Part shown: positions 24,556-37,800 of the stretch, in pieces | How positions within the stretch are numbered: the first letter of the stretch is position 1 | Layout: each line of letters begins with the position of its first letter | DNA from: Patiria miniata | Lineage: Eukaryota; Echinodermata; Asteroidea; Valvatida; Asterinidae | NCBI RefSeq assembly: GCF_015706575.1 | Contig: NW_024037052.1 | Span: 1,302,001-1,366,000, forward strand | Direction of reading: 5' to 3' | DNA: 64,000 nucleotides | Made by a program: the position numbers and the translations under genes | Notes under the pieces: model-generated | The model's input: the letters and a program-made list of their open reading frames with translations, nothing else | Databases searched by the model: none | What the model was told of the DNA's origin: nothing

Positions 24556-24794
24556 GTGGCTATCGTTACGGCAGCTGTGACGTGACTTTCAACTAGCATG
24601 ACTGCTAAGTGCTATCGTTACAGAACTGACTGGTTCTCTGCATAATAGCATTCAACGTCATCTTGAAGAATATTGGGCATCTGTAAATCTGATATTCGTT
24701 TGCATTTTTTTTACAAGGCCGTAACAGTAGTAATGATTACAAATAATACATGAAGTATTTGAAATGGCGTTACAGCTGTCGTAACGATAGCCAC
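24556..24794. repeat. Inverted repeat, possible MITE
   Basis: GTGGCTATCGTTACGGCAGC (from 24556) is complementary to the segment ending at 24794 over about 23 bp with one mismatch. The enclosed ~190 bp is AT-rich and non-coding. No clear target duplication was found; the class is unknown. Confidence 0.55.
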
Positions 24795-25308
24795 TTTGAT
24801 AATATTATAAAACTTGCGTTACGTTTTGTTTTGTTGGTTTACCCATGCTTACAGTCTGCCTTTATCTTTTTTCCTGATGCCTTGATCTTATCTGTTGTGG
24901 ATTTGTTTAAACTTGTACCACCATGTTTACATCTTCTTGTCATGTTTGATCTTGAGAATAAGAGATTTTTTTTCTCATCCAACCAATGGGCTCATGACCA
25001 TGATTGAAGACAGTTCATCAATGATGGCCAGAGTCAGAGTGGAACCTGAAGACAGCAGGTGACGGGACAATATGTCTTTTCAATAACAGGTACATATCAT
25101 GTACATGTATTTAAGTCTGTCAGATTTTAAACATTTTTGCAGATTGTTCTGGTTTTAATGTAAATTCTGAACCCCTCAAAAAAATATCTGGTGTAATGTT
25201 CGCCTGTAAATAAATTGTTGCTGTGACACACACAGGATCTGCCCCTATGTTTCGTGTGAAAAGGAAAAGGACATTAGCAGGCCAGGCACGGCACGCTAAA
25301 AGCACTTT

Positions 25309-25808
25309 NNNNNNNNNNNNNNNNNNNNNNNNNNNNNNNNNNNNNNNNNNNNNNNNNNNNNNNNNNNNNNNNNNNNNNNNNNNNNNNNNNNNNNNNNNNN
25401 NNNNNNNNNNNNNNNNNNNNNNNNNNNNNNNNNNNNNNNNNNNNNNNNNNNNNNNNNNNNNNNNNNNNNNNNNNNNNNNNNNNNNNNNNNNNNNNNNNNN
25501 NNNNNNNNNNNNNNNNNNNNNNNNNNNNNNNNNNNNNNNNNNNNNNNNNNNNNNNNNNNNNNNNNNNNNNNNNNNNNNNNNNNNNNNNNNNNNNNNNNNN
25601 NNNNNNNNNNNNNNNNNNNNNNNNNNNNNNNNNNNNNNNNNNNNNNNNNNNNNNNNNNNNNNNNNNNNNNNNNNNNNNNNNNNNNNNNNNNNNNNNNNNN
25701 NNNNNNNNNNNNNNNNNNNNNNNNNNNNNNNNNNNNNNNNNNNNNNNNNNNNNNNNNNNNNNNNNNNNNNNNNNNNNNNNNNNNNNNNNNNNNNNNNNNN
25801 NNNNNNNN
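25309..25808. other. Assembly gap (500 N)
   Basis: Exactly 500 unknown bases, most likely a placeholder of arbitrary size. It hides the left boundary of the second satellite array and any sequence between that array and 25308. Confidence 0.99.
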
Positions 25809-28800
25809 CTTGGACGACCTTACTTCTGTGCCCTTCATCTTCAATCTGCACACACAGAAAAGAGAACACTGGGAAGAAACAAAAAGTGTTAGTGAAATGT
25901 CAAAACTTCTGCATCTTTGAACATTCAACGAAGACGAACGGAACTGAAACAAGGAGTGAAACACAGTGGGCCCGGACAAATAGGGAGACGAAACAGACAG
26001 ACATGAACAGAACGCAAAAAACAGCCGGCAACCACCACCACACTTTCACAACGGTCGTCCTGGGGCTAAGACCTGAAAAGAGGACATATCTCCATCCCAA
26101 GATGGAGATATGATCCCAATTTCAGACCAAAGACCCAGGCAGGGGTAGCTTCCACCGCCCGGTGACACAAGTTTCACCTCCCCTTACCCCCCCCCCTCCC
26201 TCCCGATAGACGTCACACGAAAAAAGGTTACAGTTACTTAACAAAAACTTCGATGAAAACCGGCGTCTTCTCTCTTCGCAGCATTCAAAAGCTCCCTGTG
26301 GCAGAAAAAAAAGAGCAAGTATACATTGTAAATTCAATATCCCAATTTTCTGACATCACGTCCTGTCATCAAAACTGCAATACATTTCCATTTTATCAAC
26401 AAGTACTGTATGTCCAATTGCCATCTCAAACTCCAAAGAATACCCAAGGTCTACCTCCACGTTAAAATCCAGCAAGCCCATTCAAATGCAAGGAAGCGCA
26501 TCAAAACAGAGACGTTTTGCAAGGAGAAACTTACTCATTTACCTGTGGGAGATGAATGCTGCACTTGGACGACCTTACTTCTGTGCCCTTCATCTTCAAT
26601 CTGCACACACAGAAAAGAGAAAAACTGGGAAGAAACAAAAAGTGTTAGTGAAATGTCAAAACTCTGCATCTTTGAACATTCAACGAAGACGAACGGAACT
26701 AAAACAAGGGGTGAACACAGTGGGCCCGGACAAATAGGAGACGAAAACAGACAGACATGAACAGAACGCAACAAAACAGCCGGCAACCCACCACACACCA
26801 CTTTCACAACGGTCGTCCTGGGGCTAAGACCTGCAAAGAGGACATATCTCCATCCCAAGCTGGAGATATGATCCCAATTTCAGACCAAAGACCCAGGCAG
26901 GGGTAGCTTCCACCGCCGGTGACACAAGTTTTCACCTCCCCCTTACCCCCCCTCCCCTCCCGATACACGTCACACGGAAAAAAGGTTACAGTTACTTAAC
27001 AAAAACTTCGATGAAAACCGGCGTCTTCTCTCTTCGCAGCATTCAAAAGCTCCCTGTGGCAGAAAAAAAAGAGCAAGTATACATTGTAAATTCAATATCC
27101 AAATTTTCTGACATCACGTCCTGTCATCAACCCTCCAATACATTTCCATTTTATCAACAAGTACTGTATGTCCAACTTGCCATCTCAAAACTCCAAAGAT
27201 ATACCCAAGGTCTACCTCCACGTTAAAATCCAGCAAGCCCATTCAAATGCAAGGAAGCGCATCAAAACAGAGACGTTTTTGCAAGGAGAAACATTACTCA
27301 TTTACCTGTGGGAGATGAATGCTGCACTTGGACGACCTTACTTCTGTGCCCTTCATCTTCAATCTGCACACACAGAAAAGAGAAAACTGGGAAGAAACAA
27401 AAAGTGTTAGTGAAATGTCAAAACTCTGCATCTTTGAACATTCAACGAAGACGAACGGAACTGAAACAAGGGTGAACACAGTGGGCCCGGACAAATAGGG
27501 AGACGAAAACAGACAGACATGAACAGAACGCAACAAAACAGCCGGCAACCCACCACACACACTTTCACAACGGTCGTCCTGGGGCTAAGACCTGCAAAGA
27601 GGACATATCTCCATCCCAAGCTGGAGATATGATCCCAATTTCAGACCAAAGACCCAGGCAGGGGTAGCTTCCACCCGCCGGTGACACAAGTTTCACCTCC
27701 CCCTTACCCCCCCCCCTTCCCTCCCCGATACACGTCACACGGAAAAAAGTTACAGTTACTTAACAAAAACTTCGATGAAAACCGGCGTCTTCTCTCTTCG
27801 CAGCATTCAAAAGCTCCCTGTGCAGAAAAAAAGAGCAAGTATACATTGTAAATTCAATATCCAAATTTTCTGACATCACGTCCTGTCCATCAAACCTCCA
27901 ATACATTTCCATTTTATCAACAAGTACTGTATGTCCAACTTGCCATCTCAAACTCCAAAGATATACCCCAAGGTCTACCTCCACGTTAAAATCCAGCAAG
28001 CCCATTCAAATGCAAGGAAGCGCATCAAAACAGAGACGTTTTGCAAGGAGAAAACATTACTCATTTACCTGTGGGAGATGAATGCTGCACTTGGACGACC
28101 TTACTTCTGTGCCCTCATCTTCAATCTGCACACACAGAAAAGAGAAAACTGGGAAGAAACAAAAAGTGTTAGTGAAATGTCAAAACTCTGCATCTTTGAA
28201 CATTCAACGAAGACGAACGGAACTGAAACAAGGGGTGAACACAGTGGGCCCGGACAAATAGGGAGACGAAACAGACAGACATGAACAGAAACGCAACAAA
28301 ACAGCCGGCAACCCCACCACACACACTTTCACAACGGTCGTCCTGGGGCTAAGACCTGCAAAGAGGACATATCTCCATCCCAAGCTGGAGATATGATCCC
28401 AATTTCAGAACCAAAGACCCAGGCAGGGGTAGCTTCCACCGCCGGTGACACAAGTTTCACCTCCCCCTTACCCCCCCCCCCCTTCCCTCCCCGATAGACG
28501 TCACACGGAAAAAAGGTTACAGTTACTTAACAAAAACTTCGATGAAAACCGGCGTCTTCTCTCTTCGCAGCATTCAAAAGCTCCCTGTGGCAGAAAAAAA
28601 GAGCAAGTATACATTGTAAATTCAATATCCCAATTTTCTGACATCACGTCCTGTCATCAAACCTCCAATACATTTCCATTTTATCAAAGTACTGTATGTC
28701 CAACTTGCCATCTCAAACTCCAAAAATATACACCCCAAGGTCTACCTCCACGTTTAAAATCCAGCAAGCCCATTCAAATGCAAGGAAGCGCATCAAAACA

Positions 28801-31800
28801 GAGAAGTTTTGCAAGGAGAAACATTACTCATTTACCTGTGGGAGATGAATGCTGCACTTGGACGACCTTACTTCTGTGCCCTTCATCTTCAATCTGCACA
28901 CACAGAAAAGAGAAAACGGAAGAAACAAAAAGTGTTAGTGAAATGTCAAAACTCTGCATCTTTTGAACATTCAACGAAGACGAACGGAACTGAAACAAGG
29001 GGTGAACACAGTGGGCCCGGACAAATAGGGAGACGAAACAGACAGAATGAACAGAACGCAACAAAACAGCCGGCAACCCCCACACACACACTTTCACAAC
29101 GGTCGTCCTGGGGCTAAGACCTGCAAAGAGGACATATCTCCATCCCAAGCTGGAGATATGATCCCAATTTCAGACCAAAGACCAGGCAGGGGTAGCTTCC
29201 ACCGCCGGGTGACACAAGTTTCACCTCCCTAACCCCCCCCCTTCCCTCCCCGATAGACGTCACACGGAAAAAAGGTTACAGTTACTTAACAAAAACTTCG
29301 ATGAAAACCGGCGTCTTCTCTCTTCGCCAAGCATTCAAAAGCTCCCTGTGGCAGAAAAAAAGAGCAAGTATACATTGTAAATTCAATATCCAAATTTTCT
29401 GACATCACGTCCTGTCATCAAACCTCCACTACATTTCCATTTCATCAACAAGTACTGTATGTCCAACTTGCCATCTCAACCTCAAAGATATACCCCAAGG
29501 TCTACCTCCAGTTAAAATCCAGCAAGCCTTATCAAATGCAAGGAAGCGCATCAAAAACAGAGACGTTTGCAAGAGGAAACATTACTCATTTACCTGTGGG
29601 AGATGAATGCTGCACTTGGACGACCTTACTTCTGTGCCCTTCATCTTCAATCTGCACACACAGAAAAGAGAAAACTGGGAAGAAACAAAAAAAGTGTTAG
29701 TGAAATGTCAAAACTCTGCATCTTTGAACATTCAACGAAGACGAACGGAACTGAAACAAGGGGTGAACACAGTGGGCCCGGACAAATAGGGAGACGAAAC
29801 AGACAGACATGAACAGAACGCAACAAAACAGCCGGCAACCCACCACACACACTTTCACAACGGTCGGTCCTGGGGCTAAGACCTGCAAAGAGGACATATC
29901 TCCATCCCAAGCTGGAGATATGATCCCAATTTCAGACCAAAGACCCAGGCAGGGGTAGCTTCCACCGCCGGTGACACACAAGTTTCACCTCCCCCTTACC
30001 CCCCCCTTCCCTCCCCGATAGACGTCACACGGAAAAAAGGTTACAGTTACTTAACAAAAACTTCGATGAAAACCGGCGTCTTCTCTCTTCGCAGCATTCA
30101 AAAGCTCCCTGTGGCAGAAAAAAAGAGCAAGTATACATTGTAAATTCAATATCCAAATTTCTGACATCACGTCCTGTCATCAAACCTCCAATACATTTCC
30201 ATTTTATCAACAAGTACTGTATGTCCAACTTGCCATCTCAAACTCCAAAGATATACCCCAAGGTCTACCTCCCACGTTAAAATCCAGCAAGCCCATTCAA
30301 ATGCAAGGAAGCGCATCAAAACAGAGACGTTTTGCAAGGAGAAACATTACTCATTTACCTGTGGGAGATGAATGCTGCACTTGGACGACCTTACTTCTGT
30401 GCCCTTCATCTTCAATCTGCACACACAGAAAAGAGAAAACTGGGAAGAAACAAAAAGTGTTAGTGAAATGTCAAAACTCTGCATCTTTGAACAATTCAAC
30501 GAAGACGAACGGAACTGAAACAAGGAGTGAACACAGTGGGCCCGGACAAATAGGGAGACGAAACAGACATACATGAACAGAACGCAAACAAAACAGCCGG
30601 CAACCCACCACACACACTTTCACAACGGTCGTCCTGGGGCTAAGACCTGCAAAGAGGACATATCTCCATCCCAAGCTGGAAATATGATCCCAATTTCAGA
30701 CCAAAGACCCAGGCAGGGGTAGCTTCCACCGCCGGTGACACAAGTTTCACCTCCCCCTTACCCCCCCCCTTCCCTCCCCGATAGACGTCACACGGAAAAA
30801 AGGTTACAGTTACTTAACAAAAACTTCGATGAAAACCGGCGTCTTCTCTCTTCGCAGCATTCAAAAGCTCCCTGTGGCAGAAAAAAAGAGCAAGTATACA
30901 TTGTAAATTCAATATCCAAATTTTCTGACATCACGTCCTGTCATCAAACCTCCAATACATTTCCATTTTATCAACAAGTACTGTATGTCCAACTTGCCAT
31001 CTCAAACTCCAAAGATATACCCCAAGGTCTACCTCCACGTTAAAATCCAGCAAGCCCATTCAAATGCAAGGAAGCGCATCAAAACAGAGACGTTTTGCAA
31101 GGAGAAACATTACTCATTTACCTGTGGGAGATGAATGCTGCACTTGGACGACCTTACTTCTGTGCCCTCATCTTCAATCTGCACACACAGAAAAGAGAAA
31201 ACTGGGAAGAAACAAAAAGTGTTAGTGAAATGTCAAAACTCTGCATCTTTGAACATTCAACGAAGACGAACGGAACTGAAACAAGGAGTGAACACAGTGG
31301 GCCCGGACAAATAGGGAGACGAAACAGACATACATGAACAGAACGCAACAAAACAGCCGGCAACCCACCACACACACTTTCACAACGGTCGTCCTGGGGC
31401 TAAGACCTGCAAAGAGGACATATCTCCATCCCAAGCTGGAAATATGATCCCAATTTCAGACCAAAGACCCAGGCAGGGGTAGCTTCCACCGCCGGTGACA
31501 CAAGTTTCACCTCCCCCTTACCCCCCCCCCTTCCCTCCCCGATAGACGTCACACGGAAAAAGGTTACAGTTACTTAACAAAAACTTCGATGAAAACGGCG
31601 TCTTCTCTCTTCGCAGCATTCAAAAAGCTCCCTGTGGCAGAAAAAAAGAGCAAGTATACATTGTAAATTCAATATCCAAATTTTCTGACATCACGTCCTG
31701 TCATCAAACCTCCAATACATTTCCATTTTATCAACAAGTACTGTATGTCCAACTTGCCATCTCAAACTCCAAGATATACCCCAAGGTCTACCTCCACGTT

Positions 31801-34800
31801 AAAATCCAGCAAGCCCATTCAAATGCAAGGAAGCGCATCAAAACAGAGACGTTTTGCAAGGAGAAACATTACTCATTTACCTGTGGGAGATGAATGCTGC
31901 ACTTGGACGACCTTACTTCTGTGCCCTTCATCTTCAATCTGCACACACAGAAAGAGAAAACTGGGAAGAAACAAAAAGTGTTAGTGAAATGTCAAAACTC
32001 TGCATCTTTGAACATTCACGAAGACGAACGGAACTGAAACAAGGGGTGAACACAGTGGGCCCGGACAAATAGGGAGACGAAACAGACATACATGAACAGA
32101 ACACAACAAAACAGCCGGCAACCCACCACACACACTTTCACAACGGTCGTCCTGGGGCTAAGACCTGCAAAGAGGACATATCTCCATCCCAAGCTGGAGA
32201 TATGATCCCAATTTCAGACCAAAGACCCAGGCAGGGGTAGCTTCCACCGCCGGTGACACAAGTTTCACCTCCCCCTTACCCCCCCCCCCCCTTCCCTCCC
32301 CCGATAGACGTCACACGGAAAAAAGGTTACAGTTACTTAACAAAAACTTCGATGAAAACCGGCGTCTTCTCTCTTCGCAGCATTCAAAAGCTCCCTGTGG
32401 CAGAAAAAAAGAGCAAGTATACATTGTAAATTCAATATCCAAATTTTCTGACATCACGTCCTGTCATCAAACCTCCAATACATTTCCATTTTATCAACAA
32501 GTACTGTATGTCCAACTTGCCATCTCAAACTCCAAAGATATACCCCAAGGTCTACCTCCACGTTAAAATCCAGCAAGCCCATTCAAATGCAAGGAAGCGC
32601 ATCAAAACAGAGACGTTTTGCAAGGAGAAACATTACTCATTTACCTGTGGGAGATGAATGCTGCACTTGGACGACCTTACTTCTGTGCCCTTCATCTTCA
32701 ATCTGCACACACAGAAAAGACAAAACTGGGAAGAAACAAAAAGTGTTAGTGAAATGTCAAAACTCTGCATCTTTGAACATTCAACGAAGACGAACGGAAC
32801 TGAAACAAGGGGTGAACACAGTGGGCCCGGACAAATAGGGAGACGAAACAGACAGACATGAACAGAACGCAACAAAACAGCCGGCAACCCACCACACACA
32901 CTTTCACAACGGTCGTCCTGGGGCTAAGACCTGCAAAGAGGACATATCTCCATCCCAAGCTGGAGATATGATCCCAATTTCAGACCAAAGACCCAGGCAG
33001 GGGTAGCTTCCACCGCCGGTGACACAAGTTTCACCTCCCCCTTACCCCCCCCCCCCCCCCTTTCCCCGATAGACGTCACACGGAAAAAAGGTTACAGTTA
33101 CTTAACAAAAACTTCGATGAAAAACGGGCGTCTTCTCTCTTCGCAGCATTCAAAAGCTCCCTGTGGCAGAAAAAAAGAGCAAGTATACATTGTAAATTCA
33201 ATATCCAAATTTTCTGACATCACGTCCTGTCATCAAACCTCCAATACATTTCCATTTATCAACAAGTACTGTATGTCCAACTTGCCATCTCAAACTCCAA
33301 AGATATACCCCAAGGTCTACCTCCACGTTAAAATCCAGCAAGCCCATTCAAATGCAAGGAAGCGCATCAAAACAGAGACGTTTTGCAAGGAGAAACATTA
33401 CTCATTTACCTGTGGGAGATGAATGCTGCACTTGGACGACCTTACTTCTGTGCCCTTCATCTTCAATCTGCACACACAGAAAAGAGAAAACTGGGAAGAA
33501 ACAAAAAGTGTTAGTGAAATGTCAAAACTCTGCATCTTTGAACATTCAACGAAGACGAACGGAACTGAAACAAGGGGTGAACACAGTGGGCCCGGACAAA
33601 TAGGGAGACGAAACAGACATACATGAACAGAACGCAACAAAACAGCCGGCAACCCACCACACACACTTTCACAACGGTCGTCCTGGGGCTAAGACCTGCA
33701 AAGAGGACATATCTCCATCCCAAGCTGGAGATATGATCCCAATTTCAGACCAAAGACCCAGGCAGGGGTAGCTTCCACCGCCGGTGACACAAGTTTCACC
33801 TCCCCCTTACCCCCCCCCTTCCCTCCCCGATAGACGTCACACGGAAAAAGGTTACAGTTACTTAACAAAAACTACGATGAAAACCGGCGTCTTCTCTCTT
33901 CGCAGCATTCAAAAGCTCCCTGTGGCAGAAAAAAAGAGCAAGTATACATTGTAAATTCAATATCCAAATTTTCTGACATCACGTCCTGTCATCAAACCTC
34001 CAATACATTTCCATTTTATCAACAAGTACTGTATGTCCAACTTGCCATCTCAAACTCCAAAGATATACCCCAAGGTCTACCTCCACGTTAAAATCCAGCA
34101 AGCCCATTCAAATGCAAGGAAGCGCATCAAAACAGAGACGTTTTGCAAGGAGAAACATTACTCATTTACCTGTGGGAGATGAATGCTGCACTTGGACGAC
34201 CTTACTTCTGTGCCCTTCATCTTCAATCTGCACACACAGAAAAGAGAAAACTGGGAAGAAACAAAAAGTGTTAGTGAAATGTCAAAACTCTGCATCTTTG
34301 AACATTCAACGAAGACGAACGGAACTGAAACAAGGGGTGAACACAGTGGGCCCGGACAAATAGGGAGACGAAACAGACAGACATGAACAGAACGCAACAA
34401 AACAGCCGGCAACCCACCACACACACTTTCACAACGGTCGTCCTGGGGCTAAGACCTGCAAAGAGGACATATCTCCATCCCAAGCTGGAGATATGATCCC
34501 AATTTCAGACCAAAGACCCAGGCAGGGGTAGCTTCCACCGCCGGTGACACAATTTTCACCTCCCCCTTACCCCCCCCCCTTCCCTCCCCGATAGACGTCA
34601 CACGGAAAAAAGGTTACAGTTACTTAACAAAAACTACGATGAAAACCGGCGTCTTCTCTCTTCGCAGCATTCAAAAGCTCCCTGTGGCAGAAAAAAAGAG
34701 CAAGTATACATTGTAAATTCAATATCCAAATTTTCTGACATCACGTCCTGTCATCAAACCTCCAATACATTTCCATTTTATCAACAAGTACTGTATGTCC

Positions 34801-37800
34801 AACTTGCCATCTCAAACTCCAAAGATATACCCCAAGGTCTACCTCCACGTTAAAATCCAGCAAGCCCATTCAAATGCAAGGAAGCGCATCAAAACAGAGA
34901 CGTTTTGCAAGGAGAAACATTACTCATTTACCTGTGGGAGATGAATGCTGCACTTGGACGACCTTACTTCTGTGCCCTTCATCTTCAATCTGCACACACA
35001 GAAAAGACAAAACTGGGAAGAAACAAAAAGTGTTAGTGAAATGTCAAAACTCTGCATCTTTGAACATTCAACGAAGACGAACAGAACTGAAAGAAGGGGT
35101 GAACACAGTGGGCCCGGACAAATAGGGAGACGAAACAGACAGACATGAACGAACGCAACAAAACAGCCGGCAACCCACCACACACACTTTCACAACGGTC
35201 GTCCTGGGGCTAAGACCTGCAAAGAGGACATATCTCCATCCCAAGCTGGAGATATGATCCCAATTTCAGACCAAAGACCCAGGCAGGGGTAGCTTCCACC
35301 GCTGTTGACACAAGTTTCACCTCCCCTTACCCCCCCCCCCCCCCTTCCCTCCCCGATAGACGTCACACGGAAAAAAGGTTACAGTTACTTAACAAAAACT
35401 TCGATGAAAACCGGCGTCTTCTCTCTTCGCAGCATTCAAAAGCTCCCTGTGGCAGAAAAAAAGAGCAAATATACATTGTAAATTCAATATCCAAATTTTC
35501 TGACATCACGTCCTGTCATCAAACCTCCAATACATTTCCATTTTATCAACAAGTACTGTATGTCCAACTTCCCATCTCAAACTCCAAAGATATACCCCAA
35601 GGTCTACCTCCACGTTAAAATCCAGCAACCCATTCAAATGCAAGGAAGCGCATCAAAACAGAGACATTTTGCAAGGAGAAACATTACTCATTTACCTGTG
35701 GGAGATGAATGCTGCACTTGGACGACCTTACTTCTGTGCCCTTCATCTTCAATCTGCACACACAGAAAAGAGAAAACTGGGAAGAAACAAAAAGTGTTAG
35801 TGAAATGTCAAAACTCTGCATCTTTGAACATTCAACGAAGACGAACGGAACTGAAACAAGGGGTGAACACAGTGGGCCCGGACAAATAGGGAGACGAAAC
35901 AGACAGACATGAACAGAACGCAACAAAACAGCCGGCAACCCACCACACACACTTTCACAACGGTCGTCCTGGGGCTAAGACCTGCAAAGAGGACATATCT
36001 CCATCCCAAGCTGGAGATATGATCCCAATTTCAGACCAAAGACCCAGGCAGGGGTAGCTTCCACCGCCGGTGACACAAGTTTCACCTCCCCCTTACCCCC
36101 CCCCCTTCCCTCCCCGATAGACGTCACACGGAAAAAAGGTTACAGTTACTTAACAAAAACTTCGATGAAAACCGGCGTCTTCTCTCTTCGCAGCATTCAA
36201 AAGCTCCCTGTGGCAGAAAAAAAGAGCAAGTATACATTGTAAATTCAATATCCAAAATTTCTGACATCACGTCCTGTCATCAAACCTCCAATACATTTCC
36301 ATTTTATCAACAAGTACTGTATGTCCAACTTGCCATCTCAAACTCCAAAGATATACCCCAAGGTCTACCTCCACGTTAAAATCCAGCAAGCCCATTCAAA
36401 TGCAAGGAAGCGCATCAAAACAGAGACGTTTTGCAAGGAGAAACATTACTCATTTACCTGTGGGAGATGAATGCTGCACTTGGACGACCTTACTTCTGTG
36501 CCCTTCATCTTCAATCTGCACACACAGAAAAGAGAAAACTGGGAAGAAACAAAAAGTGTTAGTGAAATGTCAAAACTCTGCATCTTTGAACATTCAACGA
36601 AGACGAACGGAACTGAAACAAGGGGTGAACACAGTGGGCCCGGACAAATAGGGAGACGAAACAGACAGACATGAACAGAACGCAACAAAACAGCCGGCAA
36701 CCCACCACACACACTTTCACAACGGTCGTCCTGGGGCTAAGACCTGCAAAGAGGACATATCTCCATCCCAAGCTGGAGATATGATCCCAATTTCAGACCA
36801 AAGACCCAGGCAGGGGTAGCTTCCACCGCCGGTGACACAAGTTTCACCTCCCCCTTACCCCCCCCCCTTCCCTCCCCGATAGACGTCACACGGAAAAAAG
36901 GTTACAGTTACTTAACAAAAACTTCGATGAAAACCGGCGTCTTCTCTCTTCGCAGCATTCAAAAGCTCCCTGTGGCAGAAAAAAAGAGCAAGTATACATT
37001 GTAAATTCAATATCCAAATTTTCTGACATCACGTCCTGTCATCAAACCTCCAATACATTTCCATTTTATCAACAAGTAGTGTATGTCCAACTTGCCATCT
37101 CAAACTCCAAAGATACACCCCAAGGTCTACCTCCATGTTAAAATCCAGCAAGCCCATTCAAATGCAAGGAAGCGCATCAAAACAGAGACGTTTTGCAAGG
37201 AGAAACATTACTCATTTACCTGTGGGAGATGAATGCTGCACTTGGACGACCTTACTTCTGTGCCCTTCATCTTCAATCTGCACACACAGAAAAGAGAAAA
37301 CTGGGAAGAAACAAAAAGTGTTAGTGAAATGTCAAAACTCTGCATCTTTGAACATTCAACGAAGACGAACGGAACTGAAACAAGGGGTGAACACAGTGGG
37401 CCCGGACAAATAGGGAGACGAAACAGACTGACATGAACAGAACGCAACAAAACAGCCGGCAACCCACCACACACACTTTCACAACGGTCGTCCTGGGGCT
37501 AAGACCTGCAAAGAGGACATATCTCCATCCCAAGCTGGAGATATGATCCCAATTTCAGACCAAAGACCCAGGCAGGGGTAGCTTCCACCGCCGGTGACAC
37601 AAGTTTCACCTCCCCCTTACCCCCCCCCCCTTCCCTCCCCGATAGACGTCACACGGAAAAAAGGTTACAGTTACTTAACAAAAACTTTGATGAAAACCGG
37701 TGTCTTCTCTCTTCGCAGCATTCAAAAGCTCCCTGTGGCAGAAAAAAAGAGCAAGTATACATTGTAAATTCAATATCCCAATTTTCTGACATCACGTCCT

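Noticed and set aside
25120-26113. Frames of 227-296 codons running through the N gap
   Set aside because: Most of their length is unknown bases; the real ends are short flank and satellite sequence.
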